Part shown: positions 44,505 to 54,036 of the stretch, one piece after another | Position numbering within the stretch: the stretch's first letter is position 1 | Layout: every line of letters starts with the position of its first letter | Source: Flagellimonas sp. CMM7 | GTDB taxonomy: Bacteria; Bacteroidota; Bacteroidia; Flavobacteriales; Flavobacteriaceae | Assembly: GCF_021390195.1 (NCBI RefSeq) | Contig: NZ_CP090003.1 | Coordinates: 3,307,501-3,371,500 of the forward strand | Length of the DNA stretch: 64,000 bases | Reading direction: 5' to 3' | Position numbers and translations under genes: made by a program | Notes under the pieces: model-generated | What the model was told of the DNA's origin: nothing | The model's database searches: none | What the model saw: the letters and a program-made list of their open reading frames with translations, nothing else

Positions 44505-46240
44505 GAATTCTTTTTTCTTCGTTTTCTAAAAAAGTCAAATGCAAACCATCCTGCAAGTACCATTAAAAAATATTTTAAATAGGATACAGGTTCTCCGCTA
44601 CCGCCAACAGTGGTGAAAATACGATCCCAACGTGGACGCCATTTTATAAGTCCTTCTTTAAAGTTATCAAAGCTTAACCAAAGAAAAACTGGTTTGCCCA
44701 CTATATGGTTGGCAGGGACATATCCCCAAGTTCTACTATCTTCAGAGTGGTCACGGTTATCTCCCATCATCCAATAATAATCTTGCTTAAAGGTATAAGA
44801 GTTTACTTCTTCTCCATTGATCAAAACTTTTTGTCCCGTAACTATCACATCATTATATTCATAATCACGAATAATCTTTTTGTATAAAGGAATGGTTTTG
44901 TAATTGATTTCTACAGTGGCTCCTTCCTCAGGAAGATAAATGGGTCCAAAGTTATCATTGTTCCATGGATAAAAGTTGGGTTTTTGAGGATAAGCACCTG
45001 CATATACTCCTTTACCTTCATTCGTTTTTATAACAGAATCTATCTCTTGATTCTTTTGCAATGCAATCACCATGTCATCCGTTAAATTAGCAATTCTTGA
45101 CCTTGGTTTTTCTTCTGTTAAGGATAATCTCAATTGTCTTATTACTTCGGCAGGTATTCCTTTTTCCCGTGTTATTAGTTCAATTTTACCATCAGGTGTT
45201 TGGTTTGCACCAAGCACAAAAGGAGATAGCGCATTGTATTGATCTTGGTTTAGAGCTGCTGTAATATATTTCCTGAGATAATCTGAAGCATCAACCTCAG
45301 CAAGTAATCTACTGGATACTCCTTTTTGGGAATAAATGGTATAATCATACATTACTTTTGCCCTATCCGAAAGTTGTAATTTCTTTCCATTGATATGAAC
45401 AAATCCATCTATGACCGCCAACGAGTCCCCTGGAGTTCCCACACATCTCTTAACATAATTAGATTTTTTGTCTATTGGTTTTTTTACAGCTTTTTCTGCC
45501 TTAAAAAATTGATAAAGGGTATCCGAAGGAAGGCTAAAAACAACTATATCATTTTTTTTGATAGTATTAAACCCCGGAAGGCGCATATATGGCAACTGCA
45601 ATTTATTCTTCCATGACGTTTTATGGGTAGCAGGATCAACATCTGCCACATATGACCTTTTCTTTAGGCCTGGAATAGTATCATGAACCATTGGAAGTGC
45701 CAATGTTGTCATAGGTACCCGTGCTCCATAATGAAACTTGCTTACAAACAGAAAATCTCCAATCCTAAGGGTACGTTCCAATGAACCCGTGGGAATTACA
45801 TAGGGTTGTATAAAATAAGTGTGAACAAATGTTGCTGCTACAATCGCAAAAACGATGGAACTTACCCATTCTCCAAGTCCAGTTCTGGGTTTTAAATCTC
45901 TGTCTTCAATATATTTTACATCTTCTGCATAGTTTACAAAATAGATGTAAAATCCAAGGGTAAGAATAACCAACCATGTGTCCTGTAATTTGGATTTTCC
46001 AAAACTTCTAATGGTTTCTACCCAAACGACAGGGAACATCAATAAATTGATAATAGGAATAAATAAAAGTAAAACCCACCACCATGGTCTGTTTATAATT
46101 TTCATTAAAACAATACCATTGTAAATCGGGATTGCTGCTTCCCATGCTTTTCTACCAGCTTTTACATAGAGTTTCCAAGTACCTAAAAAATGAATGACTT
46201 GTACAATCAAAATAAAAATGATCCACTGTGTACCGTTCAT
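44501..46240 (-). CDS. lepB: Signal peptidase I, large Bacteroidota type
   Basis: 579 aa. An N-terminal four-helix membrane region (about 1-105, DUF5684-like) precedes the catalytic domain (about 125-560). Nucleophile S153 lies in IPTGSLERTLRIGDFLFVSK, general-base K264 in YVKRCVGTPGD, and the C-terminal box GDNRDHSEDSRTWGYVP is present. A long insertion of about 170 residues between the two boxes is typical for the phylum. It removes signal peptides at the inner membrane. Confidence 0.95.
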   Translation of the reverse strand: MNGTQWIIFILIVQVIHFLGTWKLYVKAGRKAWEAAIPIYNGIVLMKIINRPWWWVLLLFIPIINLLMFPVVWVETIRSFGKSKLQDTWLVILTLGFYIYFVNYAEDVKYIEDRDLKPRTGLGEWVSSIVFAIVAATFVHTYFIQPYVIPTGSLERTLRIGDFLFVSKFHYGARVPMTTLALPMVHDTIPGLKKRSYVADVDPATHKTSWKNKLQLPYMRLPGFNTIKKNDIVVFSLPSDTLYQFFKAEKAVKKPIDKKSNYVKRCVGTPGDSLAVIDGFVHINGKKLQLSDRAKVMYDYTIYSQKGVSSRLLAEVDASDYLRKYITAALNQDQYNALSPFVLGANQTPDGKIELITREKGIPAEVIRQLRLSLTEEKPRSRIANLTDDMVIALQKNQEIDSVIKTNEGKGVYAGAYPQKPNFYPWNNDNFGPIYLPEEGATVEINYKTIPLYKKIIRDYEYNDVIVTGQKVLINGEEVNSYTFKQDYYWMMGDNRDHSEDSRTWGYVPANHIVGKPVFLWLSFDNFKEGLIKWRPRWDRIFTTVGGSGEPVSYLKYFLMVLAGWFAFDFFRKRRKKNS

Positions 46241-46288
46241 AAAGAAATTTGTTTGTAAGACTACAAGTCTAGATTTTTGTTACTTTTT

Positions 46289-46990
46289 TTAGTTAAGATT
46301 TAACACATCTTTCATAGAGAAGATCCCGGTTTTGCCCTGAATCCACTCAGCTGCTATGACCGCTCCTAAAGCGAAACCCTCACGATTATGGGCAGTGTGC
46401 TTAATTTCAATATTATCTACCATACTTTCGTATGAAATAGAATGGGTTCCGGGAACAGATCCTTCACGTTTAGAGGTGATTGTAATTTTCTTTTCTCCAG
46501 ATGTATCCAATTCCCATCCAATATACTTAGTGTTTTCTATGATTCCATCTGCCAAAGTAATTGCTGTGCCGCTTGGTGCGTCCAATTTTTGAGTATGATG
46601 AATTTCTTCCATTTGAACCTTATACTGATTTAGATTGGACATCATTTTGGCCAAATACGAATTCAATTCAAAAAACACATTGACCCCTAAACTAAAATTA
46701 GAGGCATATATGAATGCTCCATTGACCTCATTGCAGATACCCACTGCTTTATCATAATCTGATAACCATCCGGTAGTACCTGAAATAACAGGGATGTTGT
46801 TTTTAAAACAAGAGGTTATGTTATTAAATGCCGCGTCCGGAGTACTAAAATCAATAGCTACATCAATGTTTTTGTAATCTACTTTCTCCGTATCTACATC
46901 TACCTTTGCAACTATGAAATGTCCTCTATCTTGAGCAATTTGCTCAATCATTTGCCCCATTTTCCCGTATCCAAACAATCCAATATTCAT
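46289..46990 (-). CDS. dapB: 4-hydroxy-tetrahydrodipicolinate reductase
   Basis: 233 aa, close to the short Bacteroidota form. NAD(P)-binding GYGKMGQMIE (7-16), TTGW (about 70) and the catalytic box EEIHHTQKLDAPSGTAITLAD (His-His and Lys, about 128-148). It forms tetrahydrodipicolinate on the way to lysine and meso-diaminopimelate. It sits between the DUF5683 gene (5 nt) and lepB. Confidence 0.96.
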   Translation of the reverse strand: MNIGLFGYGKMGQMIEQIAQDRGHFIVAKVDVDTEKVDYKNIDVAIDFSTPDAAFNNITSCFKNNIPVISGTTGWLSDYDKAVGICNEVNGAFIYASNFSLGVNVFFELNSYLAKMMSNLNQYKVQMEEIHHTQKLDAPSGTAITLADGIIENTKYIGWELDTSGEKKITITSKREGSVPGTHSISYESMVDNIEIKHTAHNREGFALGAVIAAEWIQGKTGIFSMKDVLNLN

Positions 46991-46994
46991 ATAA

Positions 46995-47636
46995 TTAAAA
47001 TTTTACCACCAGAGCCATTCCATAGTTTGGCTTATTGGTCAATGGATTAAGGTCTAAGTAAGGTTGAAAATCAAACGATAAATCATCATCCACATTATAT
47101 TGTTTAAGATGTGCATCCACATTTGCGTCTATTATATTTAAGGCATAGAGCGCTATTGTGACCAATAATGACAAATCCCTATCACGTTGAGTACTTTCTT
47201 GTGCATCTTGCAAGGCATCATCAGAGATGTCAGGGCCGCTTCCGTCACCATTAATATCGTAAAATTCATCATCGGTAAAACCTGCCCGTCTTCTTTTAAA
47301 AGCATCTCTTGCTCGGTTGTATTCAGTATTATTGAAGGAATACACATAAATTCCCGTCCCAATGGCACCCCAAACTATAGGGGCTTTCCAATACCGTTTG
47401 TTGTAAATTTGACCTAATCCAGGGAATATAGCGGAGTAAAAAGCGGCTTTACTGGGTGCAAGCGGGTTTATCCTTTTCTTTTCATAAGTGACTTCTTGAA
47501 TGGTAATACCTTTACCTTCTAAATCTTGAGCCAATGAATCAATTTCTTTGGGATGCGGTTCCACTTCATCTTCTTGAGAAAAGGAAAACTGCACAAAAAG
47601 CAATGAAAAGAATAGTAAAAAAAAACTTTTACTCAC
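46995..47636 (-). CDS. DUF5683 family protein
   Basis: 213 aa, GTG start at 47636, signal peptide about 1-20 (FSFSQ), then one or two membrane spans near 70-95 (AAFYSAIFPGLGQIYNKRYW, VWGAIGTGIYVYSFN) and a polar C-terminus. DUF5683 is a phylum-wide family without a known job; the position between parB and dapB is common in Flavobacteria. Its start overlaps the parB stop by 8 nt. Confidence 0.85.
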   Translation of the reverse strand: MSKSFFLLFFSLLFVQFSFSQEDEVEPHPKEIDSLAQDLEGKGITIQEVTYEKKRINPLAPSKAAFYSAIFPGLGQIYNKRYWKAPIVWGAIGTGIYVYSFNNTEYNRARDAFKRRRAGFTDDEFYDINGDGSGPDISDDALQDAQESTQRDRDLSLLVTIALYALNIIDANVDAHLKQYNVDDDLSFDFQPYLDLNPLTNKPNYGMALVVKF

Positions 47637-48540
47637 CTGTCAATAGTTTTCTTAAACGCTGAAATTCTTCTTTGGAATGAAAAGGAATCACAATTTTCCC
47701 TTTTCCATTTTGCGATGTAGTAATATCAACTTTGGTGGAAAGGTGTTGTTTTAACACATCCATACCTTTGCTAACAAAATTTGGTATTTCTTTGGAACTT
47801 GACTTTTTCGCTTCTGAAGAATTTCCTTTTTTTGATTCCTTATAAACTTTTACCAATCGCTCTGTTTCCCTAACGGAAAGGCCATCAGAAACCACTTTTT
47901 CGTAGATATTGATTTGGTCTTTTTTCTTTTCAATATTTATAAGAGCTCGGCCATGCCCCATGCTTACAAAACCATCTCTCATTCCTGTTTGAATGATAGG
48001 GTGGAGTTTAAGTAAACGCAAATAATTGGTAATGGTAGAACGCTTTTTACCCACACGATCGCTTAACTTTTCTTGGGTAACCTCAATCTCATCTATGAGT
48101 CGCTGATATGAAAGTGCAATTTCGATAGGATCTAGGTCTTGGCGTTGGATATTCTCCACCAAAGCCATTTCCAATGATTCTTGGTCATTTGCTATACGAA
48201 TGTAAGAAGGGATAGTTTTTAACCCTACTAGCTTAGAAGCACGAAACCTTCTTTCACCAGAGACCAGCTGGAATTTGTTGAAATCGAGCTTTCTTACCGT
48301 TATGGGTTGAATAATTCCAAGTTCCCTGATTGAACTTGCAAGTTCTTTAAGTGTTTCATCGTTAAAATTGGAACGTGGTTGAAAAGGATTCACCTCGATA
48401 GAATCAATCTCCAGTTCAACTACATTGCCAATGACCTTATCCGCATTTTTATCCGAAACTGATTGAATATCATTCTCGGGATCTTTTAACAGCGCGGAGA
48501 GGCCTCTTCCTAAAGCCTGTTTTTTAGTTGCCTTCGCCAT
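47629..48540 (-). CDS. parB: Chromosome partitioning protein ParB
   Basis: 303 aa. N-terminal CTPase/ParB region with SFNDE-type DETLKELASSI, then ITVRK, LVSGERRFRASKLVGLKTIP (the GERRxRA box), a helix-turn-helix LSDRVGKKRSTITNYLRLLKL and a C-terminal basic dimerisation tail. ParB spreads from parS sites to segregate the chromosome. Directly follows parA (ATG 48540 next to the parA stop). I saw no parS sequence in the window. Confidence 0.95.
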   Translation of the reverse strand: MAKATKKQALGRGLSALLKDPENDIQSVSDKNADKVIGNVVELEIDSIEVNPFQPRSNFNDETLKELASSIRELGIIQPITVRKLDFNKFQLVSGERRFRASKLVGLKTIPSYIRIANDQESLEMALVENIQRQDLDPIEIALSYQRLIDEIEVTQEKLSDRVGKKRSTITNYLRLLKLHPIIQTGMRDGFVSMGHGRALINIEKKKDQINIYEKVVSDGLSVRETERLVKVYKESKKGNSSEAKKSSSKEIPNFVSKGMDVLKQHLSTKVDITTSQNGKGKIVIPFHSKEEFQRLRKLLTGE

Positions 48541-49314
48541 TTAAACTTTCTCCTTGTTTTTCTTCAATACTTCGTTGGCCAAGTTTAGATAATTTGTGGC
48601 ACCCTTACTGCTGGCATCGTATTTAATAATACTTTCTCCATAACTTGGCGCTTCACTTAACCTAACGTTCCTTTGGATTATGGTGTCAAATACCATGTCT
48701 GCAAAGTGTTTTTTAACTTCTTCCACAACCTGGTTAGAGAGTCGTAACCTTGAATCATACATGGTCAACAACATGCCTTCAATATCCAAATCGTTATTAT
48801 GTATTTTCTGTACGCTCTTTATCGTGTTCAACAGTTTTCCTAGGCCTTCTAAAGCAAAATATTCGCACTGTATTGGAATCATAACTGAATCCGCCGCAGT
48901 AAGAGCATTCAAAGTCAATAAGCCTAAAGAAGGGGCACAATCAATCAAGATGAAATCATACCTGTCTCCCAAACCTTTAAGGGCTTCTTTCAACATGTAC
49001 TCCCTGTTGTCCTTATCAACCAATTCTATTTCAATTGCCACAAGGTCAATATGAGCTGGAATAAGATCCACATTTGGAGAATCTGTTGGTATAATTACAT
49101 CATCTACCGTCTTGGTATGCTCCAGCAACTGGTAAGTGCCTTTTTCAATACTGTCCACATCAATGCCCAAACCTGATGTTGCATTGGCCTGGGGGTCTGC
49201 ATCTATTAGCAGTACTTTTTTTTCCAATACACCAAGCGAGGCAGCTAGGTTAACCGTAGTGGTTGTTTTACCTACTCCACCCTTCTGATTTGCAATAGCA
49301 ATAATCTTGCCCAT
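48541..49314 (-). CDS. parA: Chromosome partitioning ATPase ParA (Soj)
   Basis: 257 aa. Deviant Walker A KGGVGKTTTTVNLA (about 11-24), LLIDADPQANATSGLG, FILIDCAPSLGLLTLNAL and MIPIQCEYFALEGL are the Soj/ParA signatures. It moves origins by ATP-driven gradients over the nucleoid. The start is preceded by a possible promoter at 49334-49360. It leads the run parA-parB-DUF5683-dapB-lepB-wbqC-DUF6122. Confidence 0.96.
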   Translation of the reverse strand: MGKIIAIANQKGGVGKTTTTVNLAASLGVLEKKVLLIDADPQANATSGLGIDVDSIEKGTYQLLEHTKTVDDVIIPTDSPNVDLIPAHIDLVAIEIELVDKDNREYMLKEALKGLGDRYDFILIDCAPSLGLLTLNALTAADSVMIPIQCEYFALEGLGKLLNTIKSVQKIHNNDLDIEGMLLTMYDSRLRLSNQVVEEVKKHFADMVFDTIIQRNVRLSEAPSYGESIIKYDASSKGATNYLNLANEVLKKNKEKV

Positions 49315-49333
49315 TTCATAGTAAGTTAGAGGC

Positions 49334-49360
49334 TAAAAATACGATTATTTGGGATGCCAA
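49334..49360 (-). promoter_or_regulatory. Possible promoter of parA
   Basis: On the coding strand TTG (49360-49358), a 16-nt spacer, TATTTTTA (49341-49334): a weak match to TTG/TAnnTTTG, with the last base off. It is 20 nt upstream of the ATG. Confidence 0.35.
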
Positions 49361-49449
49361 AAAATGTATTTTGTTAACACTAGGTGAATAACCTTAACAT
49401 TACTCGTTAAAGAAAGTTAAACTTTTAGTTATTAGGTTATTAAGGAGGG

Positions 49450-51516
49450 TCAGTCCATCAAAATCTTTAAGATTTCAATAGCTGCGCTACTAATTTTTGT
49501 TCCTGGCCCAAAAACTGCAACTGCACCATGTTTTAGTAGGTGTTGGTAATCTTGTTTAGGAATGACACCGCCAACAATGACCATAATGTCTTCTCTTCCA
49601 TAGTTTTTCAATTCTTGAATTACCTCAGGAACCAAAGTTTTATGCCCTCCCGCCAGAGAGGAGATACCTAATACATGAACATCATTTTCAACAGCTTGTT
49701 TTGCCACCTCCGCAGGGGTCTGAAAAAGTGGGCCGATATCCACATCAAAACCAAGATCTGCATAACCTGTAGCCACTACCTTAGCTCCGCGGTCATGTCC
49801 ATCTTGCCCCATCTTTGCTATCATGATCCTAGGCCTTCTGCCTTCTTCCAAAGCAAAGTCATCCGCCATGTTTTTGGCTTTTTCAAAACTTGCATCGTTT
49901 TTAATTTCTTTGGAATACACTCCTGTAAATGATTGGATTTTTGCTCTATAACGCCCAAAAGCCTCTTCCATCGCATCACTAATTTCTCCTAAAGTGGCAC
50001 GCGCTTTTGCTGCTTCTACGGCTAAAGCTAACAAATTTTCTCGCTCAGCGTTGTTTTCCATGACCTTCTTGGATGCTATTGTAATCTGACTCAAAGCTTT
50101 TTGGACCGTATCTTCATTACGGGTAGATTTAATCTGTTGCAGTTGCGCTATCTGCTGTTTACGGACCTTATCATTATCAACTTCTAAAATTTGAAGGTCA
50201 TCTTCGTCTTCCAAGCGATATTTGTTTACACCTACAATGGTATCTTGACCGCTATCAATCCGGGCTTGTTTTTTGGCTGCGGCTTCTTCAATGCGCATTT
50301 TGGGAATACCAGCTTCAATGGCTTTGGTCATTCCTCCAAGCTCTTCCACTTCTTTGATGAGTTCCCAAGCTTCTTGCGTAATTTGATTTGTTAACGCTTC
50401 GACCATATGGCTGCCGGCCCAAGGGTCTACGGTTTTTGTGATATGTGTTTCTTGTTGTAAGTAAATTTGAGTGTTACGCGCAATTCGAGCTGAAAAATCT
50501 GTAGGTAACGCTATGGCTTCATCCAAGGCATTGGTATGTAAGCTTTGTGTTCCCCCAAAGGCTGCCGCCATAGCTTCAATTGTAGTTCTGGCAACATTGT
50601 TAAAGGGGTCTTGTTCTGTTAAACTCCACCCACTGGTCTGGCTATGGGTGCGGAGCATCAATGATTTTTCATTTTTGGGATTGAATTTCTTCACCAACTT
50701 GGCCCAAAGCATTCTACCAGCCCTCATTTTGGCAATTTCTGTAAAGTGATTCATGCCAATTCCCCAGAAAAAAGAAAGACGGGGTGCAAAATCATCTATT
50801 TGTAGTCCGGCTTTTATACCAGTCCGAATATATTCAATACCATCTGAAAGTGTGTACGCTAATTCCAGTGCAGCTGGAGCACCTGCCTCGTGCATGTGAT
50901 ATCCAGAAATACTGATGCTATTAAATTTTGGCATGTTTTTGCTGGTAAACTCAAAAATATCAGCTACCAATTGCATTGAAGGGGCCGGCGGATAGATATA
51001 GGTATTCCGCACCATAAATTCCTTAAGAATGTCATTTTGGATGGTGCCTGAAAGCTGTTCCATAGAAACACCTTGTTCTTCGGCAGCAGCAATGTAAAAT
51101 GCCATGATAGGGAGAACGGCCCCATTCATGGTCATTGAAACGGACATTTTATCTAAGGGAATCCCATCGAAAAGAACCTTCATGTCTTCCACAGAATCTA
51201 TGGCGACTCCGGCTTTTCCAACATCACCAACTACACGTTCATTATCGCTATCGTAACCTCTGTGGGTAGGAAGGTCAAACGCAACTGACAGCCCTTTTTG
51301 CCCTGCTTCTAAATTTCTTCTGTAAAAGGCATTACTTTCTTCTGCTGTTGAAAACCCGGCATATTGCCGTATTGTCCATGGTCTACGGACATACATGGTA
51401 GAGTAGGGGCCGCGTAAAAAAGGGGAGATGCCCGCAGCAAAATTCTTTGAGGTCTCGACTGCGCTCGACCTGACACCTGATGATAATGTTAGATTCTGAA
51501 GATTCTTTCTACTCAT
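49450..51516 (-). CDS. mutB: Methylmalonyl-CoA mutase, large (catalytic) subunit
   Basis: 688 aa from ATG 51516, whose ATGAGTAG overlaps the mutA stop by 8 nt; a further in-frame start at 51561 lies deep in mutA. The mutase barrel begins [50 protein letters not shown] and [13 protein letters not shown] follow; the C-terminal 130 residues bind B12 with [19 protein letters not shown] (the DxHxxG motif) and ISSLAGGHK. It turns (R)-methylmalonyl-CoA into succinyl-CoA. The N-terminal linker ([13 protein letters not shown]) derives from a palindromic repeat. At about 30 residues before the barrel, the head is short for the family. Confidence 0.95.
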   Translation of the reverse strand: MSRKNLQNLTLSSGVRSSAVETSKNFAAGISPFLRGPYSTMYVRRPWTIRQYAGFSTAEESNAFYRRNLEAGQKGLSVAFDLPTHRGYDSDNERVVGDVGKAGVAIDSVEDMKVLFDGIPLDKMSVSMTMNGAVLPIMAFYIAAAEEQGVSMEQLSGTIQNDILKEFMVRNTYIYPPAPSMQLVADIFEFTSKNMPKFNSISISGYHMHEAGAPAALELAYTLSDGIEYIRTGIKAGLQIDDFAPRLSFFWGIGMNHFTEIAKMRAGRMLWAKLVKKFNPKNEKSLMLRTHSQTSGWSLTEQDPFNNVARTTIEAMAAAFGGTQSLHTNALDEAIALPTDFSARIARNTQIYLQQETHITKTVDPWAGSHMVEALTNQITQEAWELIKEVEELGGMTKAIEAGIPKMRIEEAAAKKQARIDSGQDTIVGVNKYRLEDEDDLQILEVDNDKVRKQQIAQLQQIKSTRNEDTVQKALSQITIASKKVMENNAERENLLALAVEAAKARATLGEISDAMEEAFGRYRAKIQSFTGVYSKEIKNDASFEKAKNMADDFALEEGRRPRIMIAKMGQDGHDRGAKVVATGYADLGFDVDIGPLFQTPAEVAKQAVENDVHVLGISSLAGGHKTLVPEVIQELKNYGREDIMVIVGGVIPKQDYQHLLKHGAVAVFGPGTKISSAAIEILKILMD
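51450..51471. repeat. Palindromic repeat element in mutB
   Basis: A 22-nt near-palindrome whose core on the plus strand is TCTCGACTGCGCTCGA, with arms AGGT/ACCT. It lies in the first 25 codons of mutB and reads in frame as [10 protein letters not shown] second copy lies in mutA. The core resembles a short dispersed repeat I know from other Flavobacteria. Confidence 0.75.
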
Positions 51517-52906
51517 CGCCAAGTCTTTTTTGTTCCAATGTTTCTGCCAATCGCTTTTCAATAATGGGCTCTATGATTGTTTTTCTGGGTTGGATTTTCA
51601 CAAAAGGATAGAGCTCTAAATCATCCTTCATTTGGTCTTGTTGGTTTTGATATTTATTCGTTCCGACCAATGTTATTTCTTTTGTATTAAAAAGTTGCTG
51701 TTCTTTTTCAGAATTCTCCTTTATTTTTCTTTGTATGGTTCCTTTTTTCAATTCACTTAAAAACCCACCAGAATTTTCAATTTGTTTGAAAAGTTCCAAT
51801 GCTCTTTCAGCAAGCTGTTGTGTTAAATGTTCAATGTAATATGTGCCCTCAGCAGCTTTTGATATTTGATTGAAATAGCTTTCTTCTTTAAGCAGTAATA
51901 ATTGATTTCTAGCGATGCGTTCGCCGAACTCATTGTCTTTATGATAAATGGCGTCATACGGTAAATTCGTAACCGTATCGGCTCCTCCTAGTATTGCAGA
52001 CATGCATTCTGATGTTGTACGTAACATGTTGACGTTATAGTCGTACAAAGTTTTGTTTCGTTTGGAAGGAATTGCCATAATATGGCAATCAGTTTCAATT
52101 CCATACTCGGTCCTCAGGCTTTGCCACAACCATCGTAACGCTCGCAGTTTAGCTATTTCAAAGAAATAATTTCCACCAACTGAAACTTTGAAAGTTATTG
52201 GGAAAGACTTCTCGACCGCGCTCGAAGTGACTGAGGAAAAATGATTTAAGTACTCGTTGGCATGTGCTAAACCATAGGCCAATTGTTGCACCATGCTGGA
52301 GCCAGCGTTTTGATAAATTGAAGTATCAATGCTAATTGCGGTAATTCCTTTTTTACTAGAGGTTTGATTATAGATTTCTCCCAATAACGAATGATCTTTT
52401 TCTAGGTTATGAAACCAATTTCCGTCCTTGATCAGGTTAGCGATCAAATCAATATTGAGGTTAATTTCTGATTTTTTTCCAGTAGTGAATTCCAATAGTT
52501 TTTTAATGGGCTCAACAGCCAAAAACTGAAAGTTAAAGTGGATTGGGGTATGTTCCAAGTCAATTCCTGAAAGTAATTCTTGAAAATTTATATTCTCATT
52601 TGGTATGGTGAACAGTATACTTTCCGTCCCTCTTTTTAGGCAATCTATAGCCTTGGCATTTGCTTTTTTAGAATCACCGACAAAAATAGTCTGCGCAATT
52701 TTCCAATTATGGTCTTTTGGAAGGTTAAAGGTTTTTGCATTTTGTAAATCTTCAGCATGGTAAAATGGTTTTACTTTAATGCCCTCCAAGGATTCCCAAA
52801 GTAAAGTTTCGTTATAATCCGCTCCCTTTAAATCGAATTGGATTTTCTGTTTCCATTGTTTTGCGGAAACTTCAGGAAATTCATCAAACAAACCTTGATT
52901 ACTCAT
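51509..52906 (-). CDS. mutA: Methylmalonyl-CoA mutase, small subunit
   Basis: 465 aa. A mutase barrel without the B12 domain: [60 protein letters not shown] and [20 protein letters not shown] are family blocks. It pairs with MutB and lacks the cobalamin tail. It carries [12 protein letters not shown] between ANEYLNHF and [10 protein letters not shown], encoded by a palindromic repeat; close relatives, as I recall them, lack those residues. It overlaps the FtsB-like gene by 8 nt at its start and mutB by 8 nt at its end. Confidence 0.94.
   Translation of the reverse strand: MSNQGLFDEFPEVSAKQWKQKIQFDLKGADYNETLLWESLEGIKVKPFYHAEDLQNAKTFNLPKDHNWKIAQTIFVGDSKKANAKAIDCLKRGTESILFTIPNENINFQELLSGIDLEHTPIHFNFQFLAVEPIKKLLEFTTGKKSEINLNIDLIANLIKDGNWFHNLEKDHSLLGEIYNQTSSKKGITAISIDTSIYQNAGSSMVQQLAYGLAHANEYLNHFSSVTSSAVEKSFPITFKVSVGGNYFFEIAKLRALRWLWQSLRTEYGIETDCHIMAIPSKRNKTLYDYNVNMLRTTSECMSAILGGADTVTNLPYDAIYHKDNEFGERIARNQLLLLKEESYFNQISKAAEGTYYIEHLTQQLAERALELFKQIENSGGFLSELKKGTIQRKIKENSEKEQQLFNTKEITLVGTNKYQNQQDQMKDDLELYPFVKIQPRKTIIEPIIEKRLAETLEQKRLGDE
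52207..52228. repeat. Palindromic repeat element in mutA
   Basis: A 22-nt near-palindrome, core TCTCGACCGCGCTCGA with arms ACT/AGT. It has the same orientation and reading frame as the mutB copy, encoding VTSSAVEKS. Confidence 0.75.
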
Positions 52907-53231
52907 TCTTTTTTGTCTTTAAACTATCCTCATATTCTATCAAGAAAATCTCCTCATTTTCTTTCTTCATGTAAAACTTTTCACGAGCAAATTTTTCCAG
53001 CTCACTTTTGTCAGAAAGTTTTTCAAGAATCTCTTTATCCTTGTTTATTTCACCTTTTAAAAATTCTTTCTGTTTTTCCAGTTTTTTAACTTCATTCCGT
53101 AGCTCTAAATGTATCATCAAAGAATTGGTGTCAAAAAAAACCATCCAAATCAGAAAAATGGTCAAAACCAAGATGTACATGTTGGTCATGACTTTAAACC
53201 ATTTTTTATTTTTTAATTCTTTGAACCTCAT
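52899..53231 (-). CDS. FtsB/DivIC-type septum formation initiator
   Basis: 110 aa: a cytoplasmic tail, one membrane helix (about 15-34) and a coiled coil (about 37-75, LELRNEVKKLEKQKEFLKGE), ending in the EKFAREKFYMKKENEEIFLI block usual for FtsB/DivIC. It bridges FtsL and FtsQ at the septum. It lies 3 nt after udk and overlaps mutA by 8 nt. Confidence 0.9.
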   Translation of the reverse strand: MRFKELKNKKWFKVMTNMYILVLTIFLIWMVFFDTNSLMIHLELRNEVKKLEKQKEFLKGEINKDKEILEKLSDKSELEKFAREKFYMKKENEEIFLIEYEDSLKTKKNE

Positions 53232-53234
53232 AAC

Positions 53235-53843
53235 TTAACCTAGTCTATCATTTATTATGGTCCTCACCATATCTACGGCCACAGTGTTGTAATGGTTATT
53301 TGGGATAATGATGTCCGCAAATTCCTTAGAGGGTTCTATAAATTGCTGATGCATGGGTTTTACTGCTGTTTGATATCTGGTCAGCGCTTTTTCAAGGTCG
53401 TGTCCTCGTTCTTTTATATCGCGCTGCAATCTTCTAATCAAGCGTTCATCCGAATCTGCATGAACATAGATTTTTATATCGAACATATTGCGTAGTTGCG
53501 GATTGCTCAAAACAAGGATGCCTTCAACGATCATAACTTTTCTTGGCGGTGTCAATATAGTTTCATCTAAACGCGTCTCTTCAACAAAAGAGTATATAGG
53601 TTTATTTATTGATTTCCCTTGCCTTAATTGATCAAGGTGAGAAATCAATAAATCAAAATCTATGGAATTTGGGTGGTCAAAATTAACTTTTCCACGTTCC
53701 TCTTTGGTCAAGTGTGAAAGGTCATTGTAATAGGAGTCTTGCGAAATGACTCCCACTTCATTCTCTGGCAACTCATCCACTATTTGATTAACCACAGTAG
53801 TTTTTCCACACCCTGTACCACCGGCAATTCCTAAAATCAGCAT
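53235..53843 (-). CDS. udk: Uridine kinase
   Basis: 202 aa. P-loop GIAGGTGCGKTTVVNQI (about 5-21), then SQDSYYNDLS, FDHPNSIDFDLL, VEGILVLSNPQLR and DERLIRRLQRDIKERGHD with the lid arginines. It phosphorylates uridine and cytidine in salvage. It leads the udk-ftsB-mutA-mutB operon behind a consensus promoter. Confidence 0.95.
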   Translation of the reverse strand: MLILGIAGGTGCGKTTVVNQIVDELPENEVGVISQDSYYNDLSHLTKEERGKVNFDHPNSIDFDLLISHLDQLRQGKSINKPIYSFVEETRLDETILTPPRKVMIVEGILVLSNPQLRNMFDIKIYVHADSDERLIRRLQRDIKERGHDLEKALTRYQTAVKPMHQQFIEPSKEFADIIIPNNHYNTVAVDMVRTIINDRLG

Positions 53844-53860
53844 AATGATAATTTAAATCT

Positions 53861-53889
53861 CAAAAGTAAGCATTTGATAAGATTTACAA
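53861..53889 (-). promoter_or_regulatory. Promoter of the udk-ftsB-mutAB operon
   Basis: On the coding strand TTG (53889-53887), an 18-nt spacer, TACTTTTG (53868-53861), 17 nt upstream of ATG 53843. A strong match to the Bacteroidota consensus. Confidence 0.72.
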
Positions 53890-53954
53890 TCTGTGAATAT
53901 TCTTGCATAGTTAATGCGTATTTATAAAAAAATGAATGATGATTATCATAAACC

Positions 53955-53979
53955 TTGAAAGTTTCTAGGACTAGTTTTG
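53955..53979 (+). promoter_or_regulatory. Possible promoter of the acyl-CoA carboxylase operon
   Basis: TTG (53955-53957), a 14-nt spacer (short), TAGTTTTG (53972-53979), giving a leader of about 50 nt before ATG 54037. Confidence 0.45.
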
Positions 53980-54036
53980 TATAGGATTAATGCTTTAATC
54001 TTATATTTATCTAGATAACCTGTAACAACAATTTTT

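Noticed and set aside
49315..49449. Search for a parS site by the parAB genes
   Set aside because: No 16-bp palindrome of the TGTTTCACGTGAAACA kind was seen here or elsewhere in the window.
51517..51561. An upstream start for mutB inside mutA
   Set aside because: The 15 added residues are mutA sequence in another frame; ATG 51516 overlaps the mutA stop in the usual way.
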